From Rickettsiales bacterium (GTDB lineage Bacteria > Pseudomonadota > Alphaproteobacteria > TMED127), in NCBI GenBank assembly GCA_002706585.1, contig PALU01000055.1, positions 1 through 24,398 on the forward strand: a stretch of DNA of 24,398 nt, read 5' to 3'. The position numbers and the translations under genes are program-made. This document shows positions 16,168 to 24,364 of this stretch, piece by piece (within the stretch, counting starts at the first letter, position 1; each line of letters begins with the position of its first letter). The notes beneath the pieces are model-generated. The model was not told the DNA's origin. It saw only the letters and a program-made list of their open reading frames with translations, and made no database searches.

Positions 16168-16215
16168 CTTAAAATCTTTTTTAGTTAAGTGAGTACGTTC
16201 TGTTGGTAATTTCAT
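16168..16215 (-). pseudogene. N-terminal fragment of a DegT aminotransferase gene
   Basis: Sixteen codons, MKLPTERTHLTKKDFK, match the first 16 of the intact DegT protein (MKVPIARTHLTKKEFN) at 12 positions. They keep the same ribosome-binding region (GGAGGGGGG before the ATG) and the same ATGA overlap with the epimerase stop. Similarity ends abruptly after codon 16. The open frame continues to 16021 with sequence I do not recognise, apart from a faint AsnB-like MPGIFGTLN right after the break. The 143 bases from here to the hydrolase start hold nothing else I can support. Confidence 0.78.
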
Positions 16216-16337
16216 GTATTTACCCCCCTCCACTCAATTAACTTTTGTAAGCCTTTATTCAAATCATATTTAGGCCTAAATCCTAAATCTTTTTTAGATT
16301 TTATTGTGCATCCAATTCTATTTTGCACCAATCTTCT
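16168..16337 (-). repeat. Diverged direct repeat, copy A (epimerase end + DegT start)
   Basis: This 170-base segment comprises the 3' end of the intact epimerase gene from its RRL codons plus the 16-codon DegT fragment. It is the partner of 14579-14743, the same gene junction in the same orientation. In copy A the epimerase side is intact and the DegT side broken; in copy B the reverse holds. Confidence 0.7.
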
Positions 16338-17180
16338 TGCATCATCTTCATTGTAAGGATTGTATTGGACTTTTAAGTTTGATTGCCTCATAGCTAATAT
16401 GGTATCGCATAGCTCTTTAATACTTGTTTGTACACCTGTGCCTACATTGTAAAATTCATCCTTCGTTTCACTTTTAAGTGCACAAACATTATATCTTCCA
16501 GCATCTTCAACATAAATAAAATCATACGCCTGACTCCCATCGCCATTGATAACTGGTTGTTCATTGGTATCGATTTTATTCAGCATAATTGGGATAACAC
16601 CTGTGTAAGCTGCTGTTTGATCTTGATGGGGTCCAAAAACATTCATGTATCTTAAACCAATATATTCTAACCCATAGCGATCATAAAACGCCCTGCACAT
16701 GGCCTCTCCTGCTATTTTGGTCGCACCATAAAAATTTCTATTATTAAATGGATGAGTCTCAGTCATTGGAACTTCTACAGCATCTCCGTAAACGGAGGCA
16801 GAGGAGGAATAAACAAGCCGTTTAATTTTGTTTTTAACACATGCTTCAAGAACATTAAACGTACCTTCTATATTAACATGGAATGCCGTTCTAGGATAAT
16901 CTTTACAGTGCAACAACCACATTGCCGCTAGATGTATAACACCATCCATCCCCTTCATTGCATGGTTCAAAAGATCTATATCTCTAATATCACCGCCATT
17001 TGGATAAAGGGAGCAACGAGGATCTTCCAAACTTTTTTCGATATTGCTTTTTTTACCACGGGTCAAATTATCATATACAACTACTTGACCAATATCTGTT
17101 TTCAGTAATTCTGAAATGACATGACTACCAATGAACCCTGCCCCACCAATAACTAAAACCTTAGAATTATTTATTTCCAA
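16212..17180 (-). CDS. NAD-dependent sugar epimerase (extended SDR)
   Basis: A 322-residue extended short-chain dehydrogenase/reductase. The Rossmann motif GGAGFIG is at 12-18, and the catalytic Tyr151/Lys155 pair is in YGATK. SSASVYG precedes them, which is the epimerase type of serine motif rather than the Thr-Asp-Glu of 4,6-dehydratases. It probably interconverts UDP-hexoses or UDP-N-acetylhexosamines at C4, though C4 specificity is inference. The first codon is TTG with GGGGAT 7 bases upstream, and the Rossmann fold begins a few residues later, so the start is credible. The stop overlaps the ATG of a DegT fragment. In the ancestral arrangement it was probably followed by the complete DegT gene now at 13463-14626. 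Confidence 0.85.
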   Translation of the reverse strand: MEINNSKVLVIGGAGFIGSHVISELLKTDIGQVVVYDNLTRGKKSNIEKSLEDPRCSLYPNGGDIRDIDLLNHAMKGMDGVIHLAAMWLLHCKDYPRTAFHVNIEGTFNVLEACVKNKIKRLVYSSSASVYGDAVEVPMTETHPFNNRNFYGATKIAGEAMCRAFYDRYGLEYIGLRYMNVFGPHQDQTAAYTGVIPIMLNKIDTNEQPVINGDGSQAYDFIYVEDAGRYNVCALKSETKDEFYNVGTGVQTSIKELCDTILAMRQSNLKVQYNPYNEDDARRLVQNRIGCTIKSKKDLGFRPKYDLNKGLQKLIEWRGVNT

Positions 17181-17201
17181 TTGTTAATCCCCATAAAATT
17201 A

Positions 17202-17705
17202 TTAAATGACATTTCCTCTTTTATCAACTTCGCCAACAACACGACCTGGATTACCTACAACTAAAGCAAAGGCAGGTACATCCTTTGTTACAACAGCTCC
17301 AGATCCAATGAGAGCGTATTCTCCGATAGTTACCCCACAAACAATAGTAGCATTAGCTCCAATACTTGCGGACTTTTTAACAATTGTTTTTGAGTAAAAC
17401 TCACTTCCTCTTTGCGGAAATTCTGATCTTGGAAGTTTAACATTTGTAAAAACCATAGAAGGTCCGCAAAAAACATAATCTTCTAGCTCTACACCCTCAT
17501 AAACGGAAACATTGTTTTGGATTTTAACTCCATTCCCTATTTTAACATTATTACCAATATTTACATTTTGACCTATGGAGCAATTTTCGCCAATTTGAGA
17601 TCCATTTTGAATATGAGAAAAGTGCCAAATCTTTGAATTGTTTCCAATAGATACACCATTATCAACATATGATGATTCATGTACAAAATATTTATTATTC
17701 TTCAT
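17202..17705 (-). CDS. wbpD: WbpD/WlbB-like nucleotide-sugar N-acetyltransferase
   Basis: A 167-residue hexapeptide-repeat acetyltransferase forming a left-handed beta-helix across nearly its whole length, with the family's WHFSHI near residues 27-32 and a terminal [10 protein letters not shown]. WbpD/WlbB acetylates the 3-amino group of UDP-2-acetamido-3-amino-2,3-dideoxy-glucuronate, using acetyl-CoA. It follows wbpA, wbpE and wbpB homologues, and its ATG overlaps the wbpB stop by 11 bases, which supports the assignment. It is somewhat shorter than P. aeruginosa WbpD. Its product would be the UDP-2,3-diacetamido uronic acid. Confidence 0.85.
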   Translation of the reverse strand: MKNNKYFVHESSYVDNGVSIGNNSKIWHFSHIQNGSQIGENCSIGQNVNIGNNVKIGNGVKIQNNVSVYEGVELEDYVFCGPSMVFTNVKLPRSEFPQRGSEFYSKTIVKKSASIGANATIVCGVTIGEYALIGSGAVVTKDVPAFALVVGNPGRVVGEVDKRGNVI

Positions 17706-18669
17706 TATTATCTAATTGCTCGCTTGCTTCTATTAATATTTCCATTACTTCCAATGCATGTTGACCGTTTGCAACTTTTGGAATTTTATTATTCAAATGA
17801 TTCGAAAAGTAAATCATTTCTTCCGTTAATGCCATTTTGTGTTCATAGTCAATAAGAGTAACTGGACCGTCTACTTTTTCGGGTGCTCCTTGATCCATAT
17901 TAAACTTTTTTGCGTATAATTTAAGAGGATTTCCTTTAGATGAGTCCTCAAAGGTAATCATCGCTTCCGATCCAATAACAACCAAACGATGCTCCTTAAA
18001 AGGATGTAACCAACTAACAAAAATATGCCCCTCTATTCCATTAGGATATTTAAGCTGTGTTAAGGTTGAGTCATAAATTTTTTCCTGCAAAAAAGAACTT
18101 CCTCTCGAATAAACTTTTTCTGGAAAAGAATCTGTGAAATACTGAAAAATTGAAATATCATGAGGGGCCAAACTCCAAAATACATTTTCCTCTGTCCTAA
18201 CTTGACCAAGATTTAAACGATTGCTGTAAATGTATTGAAGTTTTCCAATTTTTCCTCCTTGAATAAGGCTTTTAATTTTTTTTATCGCTGGATGAAATAG
18301 AAGAACATGCCCTACCATCAAATTGATATTATTTTCTTGAGATAATTGAACAAGTTCTTTAGCATGATCATTTTGAAGTGTAAATGGTTTTTCAATTAGA
18401 ACATGTTTCTTTGCTTCTATTATTTTTTTAGCTAGCGAATAGTGTGTTGGAGCAGGGGTAGCAATTGTAAAACCTAAAAAGCTTTCTTCGCGTAACGCTT
18501 GATCTACAGAAAAAAATCTTTTTACTTTGGGGTATTGATTTGCAAAACTATTTAGCGTTGCTTTGTCGGACTCAACAATACCACCTAGATATCCTAATTC
18601 ATTAAGGGTTCGTATATGATTGTTCCCCCAATAACCCGCACCAACAACACAGATTGTTCTTTTATCCAT
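17695..18669 (-). CDS. wbpB: WbpB/WlbA-like UDP-GlcNAcA 3-dehydrogenase
   Basis: A 324-residue Gfo/Idh/MocA-type oxidoreductase. The N-terminal NAD-binding domain has [11 protein letters not shown] at about 8-18, and the catalytic-lysine motif EKPF follows at about 94-97. The C-terminal alpha/beta dimerisation domain covers the remainder. WbpB/WlbA oxidises C3 of UDP-N-acetylglucosaminuronate to a 3-keto sugar, the substrate for the aminotransferase encoded immediately upstream. The ATG overlaps the wbpE stop by 8 bases and its own end overlaps wbpD by 11. Gene order wbpA-wbpE-wbpB-wbpD identifies the pathway more firmly than the single sequence does. Confidence 0.86.
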   Translation of the reverse strand: MDKRTICVVGAGYWGNNHIRTLNELGYLGGIVESDKATLNSFANQYPKVKRFFSVDQALREESFLGFTIATPAPTHYSLAKKIIEAKKHVLIEKPFTLQNDHAKELVQLSQENNINLMVGHVLLFHPAIKKIKSLIQGGKIGKLQYIYSNRLNLGQVRTEENVFWSLAPHDISIFQYFTDSFPEKVYSRGSSFLQEKIYDSTLTQLKYPNGIEGHIFVSWLHPFKEHRLVVIGSEAMITFEDSSKGNPLKLYAKKFNMDQGAPEKVDGPVTLIDYEHKMALTEEMIYFSNHLNNKIPKVANGQHALEVMEILIEASEQLDNNEE

Positions 18670-19777
18670 TATTTAAAGAATTTAAAATGCTATCTTGTTC
18701 ATGCTTAAGTAAGTAGGGATGCATGGGTATCGAAAATATTTGATTTGCACTTTTTTCAGATATTGGAAAATCACCTTTATGATACCCTAAACTTTTGAAG
18801 ACTGTTTGCAAATGGAGTGGGCGTTTATAGTAAATCATACTTGGAATGTTTGCATCCGATAGAATGGACATAACCTTGTTCCTTTCAGATTCCGACTTTG
18901 TCAAAATTGAGTATTGTGCCCATGAGGAAACATAATCCTTTGGGATGAAGGGAATTTTAAAACTAGAACGGATATTTTTTGAATAATAGTCTGCTATCAC
19001 ATTCCTTGATTGTAGTTCTTCATCAAAAATAGATAGCTTTTCTAATAAGATTGCAGCCTGCATTGTATCGATCCGACCATTTAAACCTAATCTTACATTC
19101 TCATATTTATCAGAACCACTACCATGAATTCTAATTGATCTCATTTTAAACGCAAGTTCCTCATCATTAGTAAAGATAGCTCCACCATCTCCATAGCACC
19201 CAAGGGGTTTTGCTGGAAAGAAACTGGTAGAGGCCACATCTCCAAAAGAGCCTGCTCGCTTTCCTTTAATGACACCTCCAAACCCTTGTGCAGCATCTTC
19301 AATAACCACCATATTATATCTTTTAGCTATTTGATTGATCATGCGATATCTAGCTGGAAGGCCAAATAAATCAACAGGTATGATCGCTCTTGGATTTAAA
19401 CCTTTATCTTTTGAAAATTTAATTGCATCCTCAATACCGTCAGGGTTGATATTGTACGTATCCTCATAAATGTCCACAAACACTGGTTCCGCGCCAAGAA
19501 GAGAAATCACTTCAGCAGTTGCAATATATGTAAATGGAGTAGTAATTACTGCATCTCCAGGTCCGATACCATACGCCATTAATGGGATTAACAATGCATC
19601 TGTACCAGAAGAACAAGATATACAATATTTCATGTCAACATACTCGCAGAGTCTTTCCTCGAGTTCATACACTTCAGGGCCCATTATGTATTTACCATGG
19701 TCTAGAACATTCTTAACTCGTTTATTTATTTTGTCACGAATTAAATTCTGTTGAGCTTTTAAATCAATGAAATCCAT
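18662..19777 (-). CDS. wbpE: WbpE/WlbC-like 3-keto-sugar aminotransferase
   Basis: A 371-residue DegT-family PLP aminotransferase. Lys190 in FFPAKPLGCYGDGG is the expected cofactor-binding lysine, Asp161 is in VIEDAAQGFGG, and SCSSGTDAL near 54-62 binds the phosphate. The FFPAKPLG form is typical of the WbpE/WlbC/DesV branch. It should convert UDP-3-keto-GlcNAcA to the 3-amino sugar with glutamate as donor, working with the WbpB-like partner. The ATG overlaps the wbpA stop by one base (TAATG) and the 3' end overlaps wbpB. Confidence 0.88.
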   Translation of the reverse strand: MDFIDLKAQQNLIRDKINKRVKNVLDHGKYIMGPEVYELEERLCEYVDMKYCISCSSGTDALLIPLMAYGIGPGDAVITTPFTYIATAEVISLLGAEPVFVDIYEDTYNINPDGIEDAIKFSKDKGLNPRAIIPVDLFGLPARYRMINQIAKRYNMVVIEDAAQGFGGVIKGKRAGSFGDVASTSFFPAKPLGCYGDGGAIFTNDEELAFKMRSIRIHGSGSDKYENVRLGLNGRIDTMQAAILLEKLSIFDEELQSRNVIADYYSKNIRSSFKIPFIPKDYVSSWAQYSILTKSESERNKVMSILSDANIPSMIYYKRPLHLQTVFKSLGYHKGDFPISEKSANQIFSIPMHPYLLKHEQDSILNSLNNG

Positions 19778-21075
19778 TATGATTTGACCACTTTTTCTGA
19801 TTTCTTAAATCGCCCTCGCGTATCAACAATCATTGTAGATTCTTCTTCAATTAAATCATAATCAAAGTCATCATGATCTGTAGCAAGCAATACTAAATCA
19901 ACAGATTTTAAAATATCAGACGTTAACTCTTTTGAATTGAGCTTAATTTGATGCTTCCGCGTATTTGGAATTGAATCAAAGAAAGGATCACAATAATCAA
20001 CTAAAGCACCTTTATCAATTAAAATATCAATTAATTCTAGAGAGGGTGATTCTCTTAAATCATCAATATTCTTCTTATATGAGAGTCCCAAAACAAGTAT
20101 ACTACTTCCCTTAATAGATTTTCCAATAGAATTTAATGATTCACTTACTTTTTGAATTACATACTGAGGCATAGCTGTGTTAATCTCTCCTGCTAGCTCA
20201 ATGAACCGTGTATTCATACCTACTTCTTTAGCTTTCCATGAAAGATAAAATGGATCAATAGGAATACAATGCCCGCCAAGACCCGGTCCAGGATGGAAGG
20301 ATGTAAAACCAAAGGGTTTTGTAGCAGCAGCTTGAATAACCTCATTAATATCGATATCCATTTTATCAGCTACCATTTTCAATTCGTTTACCAAGCCAAT
20401 ATTTACAGCTCGGTGAATATTTTCCAATATTTTTGTCATTTCCGCTACCTGGGTAGAGGAAACTGGAACTGTTTCATCAACAATTTCGTCATAAAGTAAT
20501 TTTACCAGTTCTAAACAATTGTGCGTGTGTCCACTAACTATCTTGGGAATAGTTTTCGTAGTAAAACTTTCATTACCAGGGTCTTCTCTTTCTGGTGAGT
20601 AGCCAATGTAGAAAGTTTTTCCAATTTCATAACCAAGCTTTTCAATAACAGGGACAATCTCTTCTGAAGTAGTTCCTGGATAAGTGGTACTCTCTAAAAT
20701 GAGAATTTGATTTTTCCGTATATCATTTCTTAATAATTCCAAGGTGCTTTTTATATAGGTTAAATCTGGTTCATTATGAATACCTAGAGGGGTTGGCACA
20801 CAAATTACAATCGCATCAATACTATTTATCTTTTCAAAATCAGTAGTAGCAATGAATCCTTGGTCTACCATCTTGGTTATTGATTTTTTTGGGATATGTT
20901 TAATATATGATTCTTGATTATTAAGCTGATTGACTTTTTTCTCATCGATGTCAAAACCAACAACCCTAAAGCCGACATCAGAAAAACGAAGTGCCAGCGG
21001 AAGGCCAACATATCCTAGACCGATAATACCGATTATCGCTTCATTATTTTGAATTTTAGATTTTATAATGTTCAT
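19777..21075 (-). CDS. wbpA: UDP-N-acetylglucosamine 6-dehydrogenase (WbpA type)
   Basis: A 432-residue nucleotide-sugar dehydrogenase of the UDP-glucose/GDP-mannose dehydrogenase family. The NAD motif GLGYVG is at 19-24. The active-site Cys270 is in GPGLGGHCIPIDPFY, and the C-terminal UDP-binding domain contains LGLSYKKNIDDLRESPS. It performs the two-step oxidation of UDP-GlcNAc at C6 to the uronic acid, the first step of the four-gene pathway that follows. The GGHCIPIDP form is that of the WbpA/WecC-like branch rather than of UDP-glucose dehydrogenase, but substrate choice rests mainly on context. Eighty-five AT-rich bases separate it from wzz, with no convincing terminator. Confidence 0.88.
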   Translation of the reverse strand: MNIIKSKIQNNEAIIGIIGLGYVGLPLALRFSDVGFRVVGFDIDEKKVNQLNNQESYIKHIPKKSITKMVDQGFIATTDFEKINSIDAIVICVPTPLGIHNEPDLTYIKSTLELLRNDIRKNQILILESTTYPGTTSEEIVPVIEKLGYEIGKTFYIGYSPEREDPGNESFTTKTIPKIVSGHTHNCLELVKLLYDEIVDETVPVSSTQVAEMTKILENIHRAVNIGLVNELKMVADKMDIDINEVIQAAATKPFGFTSFHPGPGLGGHCIPIDPFYLSWKAKEVGMNTRFIELAGEINTAMPQYVIQKVSESLNSIGKSIKGSSILVLGLSYKKNIDDLRESPSLELIDILIDKGALVDYCDPFFDSIPNTRKHQIKLNSKELTSDILKSVDLVLLATDHDDFDYDLIEEESTMIVDTRGRFKKSEKVVKS

Positions 21076-21160
21076 AGTTCTTTTTTGTTAAATATTAATT
21101 TTAAATGATTAGTGTAGAGAAAAAATTATAGATTATTAATAATGCTAATTTTATTATTGA

Positions 21161-22240
21161 TTATTTTAATTTTCCTCGAAAAAGTTCAGAAATATTTTTT
21201 GATATTAATGTTGAAGCCTTGGAAATCTTGTCTTTTTCTTCTTTTTTAGCATTTGCTATAAGATCTCTAAGAAATGCCAATATTATCCCTATTCCAATTC
21301 CTGAAAGTCCCGCCAGAATAATCATAAGCTTTTCATTAGGTTTAGATTTCGATAAAGGAATTTCTGGCGGATCTACTATAACTACGTAATCTGACTTTTT
21401 AACCTCTTCTATCTTAACGGTTTCCAATTGCTGCTTCAATGTTGTAAAAACTCCTGTTAATACGGAGACTTCTCTAAAAAGCCTTTCTTGCTCTAACTGA
21501 AGTGTAGGTGAGTTTTCAATACGCCTGTTTCTATCTCTAAAGACCTTAAGGTCTTCCTCAGCATTTATTAAATCATTTTCCACACTCTCAATACGTTCTA
21601 GGATAAATTGTTTAGTATCGCTTGTTTTAGCTTTGTTGTACGTCAGCTGATGCATATCCAGTTCTTTAATTAGGGCATGATTAACATCTGCTGCAAAGGT
21701 TGGGTTTGATGCACTAATTCTCAATGTTAATATGCCTGTTTTATTGTCTTCGGAAATACTGATCATTCTTAGAAGTTTATTTACAGCTACAATCTCAAGG
21801 GTATCTAAACCCACCTGAGGATCACCATTTCCGTAAGTCAAAATCTGAAATAGTTGTTTCTGTGGACCAAATTTTTCTGTATCAAATTTTTTCTTTAATA
21901 GAGATTTTGCCAATGTTCTACTTTTAATGATTTCAGGATAAACCCAAATTGGTTCTGATTGACCAGTTGGAATATTAATTCCAAACTGAGCTGCAAGGCC
22001 TATGGCTTTTGATGTTCCTCCTCCAGATGATGACATTATTTTTGAAACTGATGTATAAACAGGTTGTGCAAAAAAATAAACATAAATGATAGCATAAATG
22101 CAAAAAGCTATTGGGGTGATTATAATTATCTTCACCTGACGCGCTAAAGTGAGCATTATATTAGTCAATAGAATGGCATCATCATTAGAGCTATCAGGCA
22201 ATGAAGCAATATTGGAATTGGGTTCAGATTGGTTAGACAT
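21161..22240 (-). CDS. wzz: Wzz-type polysaccharide chain-length regulator
   Basis: A 359-residue inner-membrane protein with the Wzz/polysaccharide co-polymerase layout. A short cytoplasmic N-terminus is followed by a membrane helix at about 36-58 and a long periplasmic helical region with heptad-like segments around 205-275. The Pro-rich PPEIPLSKSKPNEK precedes the second helix (about 303-323), and a short charged tail closes the protein. No C-terminal tyrosine-kinase domain is attached, so it is a plain Wzz rather than a Wzc. It sets the number of repeat units made by a Wzy polymerase, which implies a Wzx/Wzy export pathway. As the first structural gene after the long leader it probably marks the head of the operon. 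Start ATG. Confidence 0.85.
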   Translation of the reverse strand: MSNQSEPNSNIASLPDSSNDDAILLTNIMLTLARQVKIIIITPIAFCIYAIIYVYFFAQPVYTSVSKIMSSSGGGTSKAIGLAAQFGINIPTGQSEPIWVYPEIIKSRTLAKSLLKKKFDTEKFGPQKQLFQILTYGNGDPQVGLDTLEIVAVNKLLRMISISEDNKTGILTLRISASNPTFAADVNHALIKELDMHQLTYNKAKTSDTKQFILERIESVENDLINAEEDLKVFRDRNRRIENSPTLQLEQERLFREVSVLTGVFTTLKQQLETVKIEEVKKSDYVVIVDPPEIPLSKSKPNEKLMIILAGLSGIGIGIILAFLRDLIANAKKEEKDKISKASTLISKNISELFRGKLK

Positions 22241-22469
22241 ATAGAAAGTTTAGACTGTACAGCAACTTTATTAAAATTTTCTATTTAAATATAGATTTGA
22301 ATAATTGGAACAAATGTAAATTAATTTAATTTTATATCCTATTAAGTAATTGCAGCACTATATATTGATTCTCCAGTTTTATTTTTTTTATAACTTTTTA
22401 TACTTATTCAATTAATTAAGTTTTTGAACTTCATCCTCTATTATCTCAAATCTATATTTGCATAAAGAT

Positions 22470-22480
22470 AGAGCTCCGCC
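22470..22480 (-). promoter_or_regulatory. ops-like element (possible RfaH/NusG-paralogue site)
   Basis: The minus strand reads GGCGGAGCTCT. The ops element recruiting RfaH in enterobacterial polysaccharide operons is GGCGGTAGCNT, so this site differs by one missing T and later mismatches. It lies in the leader just downstream of a candidate promoter and before wzz, the position expected of such an element. With so short a motif, chance is a serious alternative. Confidence 0.25.
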
Positions 22481-22494
22481 TTCTCAGTCACATG

Positions 22495-22522
22495 ATCATC
22501 AAGGAAACAGATGAAAAGTCAA
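22495..22522 (-). promoter_or_regulatory. Candidate sigma70-type promoter for the operon
   Basis: On the minus strand TTGACT (22522-22517) is followed after 16 bases by GATGAT (22500-22495). The -35 box is five of six to TTGACA; the -10 box is four of six to TATAAT. It points toward wzz. If the organism is a Bacteroidota member, whose promoters have different boxes, this match may mean nothing. Confidence 0.3.
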
Positions 22523-22568
22523 CTGTCTTGCAGCATAAAAAGCACACTTAGTATTGAATGACTAAAGA

Positions 22569-23114
22569 TTACTTTTTTGATACAGGACTGCCCCAAATGA
22601 GAAGGGCGCTATCCATATTTAATTGCGACCAAAGCGATCGCAACTCTTCTACTGTAAGTACCATAGGCCTGATTTTTCGAGCAATGTCCTTACCACGCCT
22701 TTCGGCAATTTGATCAAGTTGAACTTTATCAATATTGCCAATGAAAATCATATCAATTAATCCCGAATCAATTCCTTGTGCATAATCGCCAACCAGATAT
22801 GCAGATTCAACATCTCCAAGTTTTTTTATAAGTTTTTCTACTAAGTTATCTATACCGGCGTATTTCCGGACTAACGCCTGAAGTTCATTAAATAGAGAAT
22901 GCTTTTCATTGGCATGATACTGGATTGTACGCCCGACATTTTCAGCAGAAATAATTTTTGCTTTTGAAAGGCGGTTTAGTTCCACACGAACACCATTGGT
23001 AGACTCTTCAAACTCTGAAGCCAGCTCCCTAAGGTATGCTCTAGTGCCTGGATTTAAGAAGAACTTCATTAGAAGTTTTACTCTGGTTTTTGAAGTGATT
23101 AATGAATCAAGCAT
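22569..23114 (-). CDS. Winged-helix regulator with nucleotidyltransferase-like domain
   Basis: A 181-residue protein. Residues 1-70 form a winged-helix DNA-binding domain of ArsR/MarR type (LITSKTRVKLLMKFFLNPGT, then RELASEF and VRVELNRLSKAKI). The second half contains YLVGDYAQGIDSGLIDMIFI, which resembles the core of a minimal nucleotidyltransferase fold with the catalytic residues altered. I associate this family with the front of polysaccharide loci in Bacteroidota-like genomes, from memory and unchecked. It may sense a nucleotide or control the operon from the adjacent leader. A TTG at 23126 would add four residues, but the ATG at 23114 gives the usual MLDSLITSK start. Its composition is somewhat richer in G+C than the genes beside it. 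Confidence 0.7.
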   Translation of the reverse strand: MLDSLITSKTRVKLLMKFFLNPGTRAYLRELASEFEESTNGVRVELNRLSKAKIISAENVGRTIQYHANEKHSLFNELQALVRKYAGIDNLVEKLIKKLGDVESAYLVGDYAQGIDSGLIDMIFIGNIDKVQLDQIAERRGKDIARKIRPMVLTVEELRSLWSQLNMDSALLIWGSPVSKK

Positions 23115-23176
23115 TATAAAATTCAATTATGAGTAATTAATTTACTCTTAATTATGTTTAATTGAAAAGATTAAAA

Positions 23177-24364
23177 CTATTTACCTAAATATAATTTCAC
23201 AATATACTCACCAATTGCGAATGAGCTTGTTGCTGCAGGGGATGGTGCATTAATTACATGAATCATATTTCCAATATTTTTAATAACAAAATCATCTACA
23301 AGACTACCATTAGCAGAAAGAGCTTGAGCTCTCACTCCTGATGGACTATACACAATATCGTCTGATGTTATATCTGGAATCAATTTTTGTAATGCATTCA
23401 CAAATGCGGCCTTTGAAAATGAGCGGTAATACTCCCCTATAGCAGCAGGCCAATATTTACCTGCCATACGCCAAAAGCCACCATAAGATAAATAGTCATA
23501 CATCTCTTTAAGGTTTATATCAGTCTTTTTATAGCCCTCTCTAGCCCAAGCCAAAACTGCATTCGGGCCTGCCTCGATACCACCATCAATTGTACGGGTA
23601 AAGTGCACACCTAGAAAAGGATAGCGGGAATCTGGTACAGGGTAGATAAGATTTTTTACCAGATGACGGGCATGTTTCTTTAGCATATAGTATTCCCCTC
23701 GAAATGGAATAATTCGCACATCACGTTTTATACCAGCAAACTCAGCGACTTGATCAGAAAAAAGACCAGCACAATTAATCAAAAATTTGGTTTTATATTC
23801 CGTATTATTTGTGGAAATAATAATACAATCTGAGCTATCATGAATATCAATAACAGGAGAATTCGTTAATATATCACATCTCTTATGATTATGCTTAGAT
23901 AATTTATCAGCAACTTGTGAGTAATCAACAATCCCCGTTTCAGGACAATAAAGCGCAGATCGCCCATCAACGTGAGGCTCATATTCGCTCAGTTCTTGTT
24001 TCAAAATTTTCTTTAAGCCTTTGATGCCATTTCCCCTACCGCGTTCATATAGAATTTCAAGCGATTTTTCTTCCTTATTATTTGCTGCTACGATTACTTT
24101 TCCACAAAATTCATAGGGTATATTATGTTCATTACAAAATTTTAAAAGCAGCTTTATACCTTGACGACAGTTTAAAGCTTTTAATGAATTTGGTTTGTAA
24201 TATATGCCAGAATGGATTACTCCACTGTTGCGTCCAGTCTGATGTTGTCCAACATTAAATTCCTTTTCAAGTATTAATAATTTTAGATTAGGATTGTGAT
24301 TCAGTAGAGCATGACTTGTAGCCAAGCCCACAATACCGCCGCCGATTATTGCTACATCATACAT
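23177..24364 (-). CDS. lhgO: L-2-hydroxyglutarate oxidase-like FAD enzyme
   Basis: A 395-residue FAD-dependent oxidoreductase of the DAO superfamily, LhgO type. The dinucleotide-binding motif GGGIVGLA is at about 8-15. The LhgO-characteristic TGRNSGVIHSGIYY is near 43-56, and the C-terminal SPSGVRAQ region (about 344-351) lies in the FAD pocket. LhgO oxidises L-2-hydroxyglutarate to 2-oxoglutarate and passes electrons to quinone. It lies 50 bases or so upstream of the regulator gene with no clear terminator between, yet has no evident role in sugar synthesis. A metabolic link, recycling a by-product of 2-oxoglutarate chemistry, is conceivable but unsupported. The ATG start is complete inside the window. 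Confidence 0.85.
   Translation of the reverse strand: MYDVAIIGGGIVGLATSHALLNHNPNLKLLILEKEFNVGQHQTGRNSGVIHSGIYYKPNSLKALNCRQGIKLLLKFCNEHNIPYEFCGKVIVAANNKEEKSLEILYERGRGNGIKGLKKILKQELSEYEPHVDGRSALYCPETGIVDYSQVADKLSKHNHKRCDILTNSPVIDIHDSSDCIIISTNNTEYKTKFLINCAGLFSDQVAEFAGIKRDVRIIPFRGEYYMLKKHARHLVKNLIYPVPDSRYPFLGVHFTRTIDGGIEAGPNAVLAWAREGYKKTDINLKEMYDYLSYGGFWRMAGKYWPAAIGEYYRSFSKAAFVNALQKLIPDITSDDIVYSPSGVRAQALSANGSLVDDFVIKNIGNMIHVINAPSPAATSSFAIGEYIVKLYLGK

Larger units (their letters stand above)
22241..22568. other. 328-base leader/promoter region in front of the operon
   Basis: No accepted gene lies here. The part next to wzz (22241-22460) is very AT-rich; 22321-22380 has 13 G or C in 60. The part next to the regulator gene is less so and contains a candidate promoter and an ops-like motif, given as separate entries. 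Only short frames are present, including an eight-codon frame starting near 22427 without a usable ribosome binding site. The length and position suit an untranslated leader controlling a polysaccharide operon of more than 20 kb. Confidence 0.6.

Noticed and set aside
16021..16233. A 70-residue stand-alone protein
   Set aside because: Its first residues are the upstream ribosome-binding region and a DegT N-terminal fragment. The rest shows no family and overlaps the hydrolase start.
14579..16337. Insertion sequence or transposon
   Set aside because: No transposase frame, terminal inverted repeats or short target duplication are seen. The flanks are homologous gene pieces, which points to homologous recombination.
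21076..21160. Terminator between wzz and wbpA
   Set aside because: The gap contains an AT-only palindrome and a T run but no GC-containing stem, so it is not convincing.
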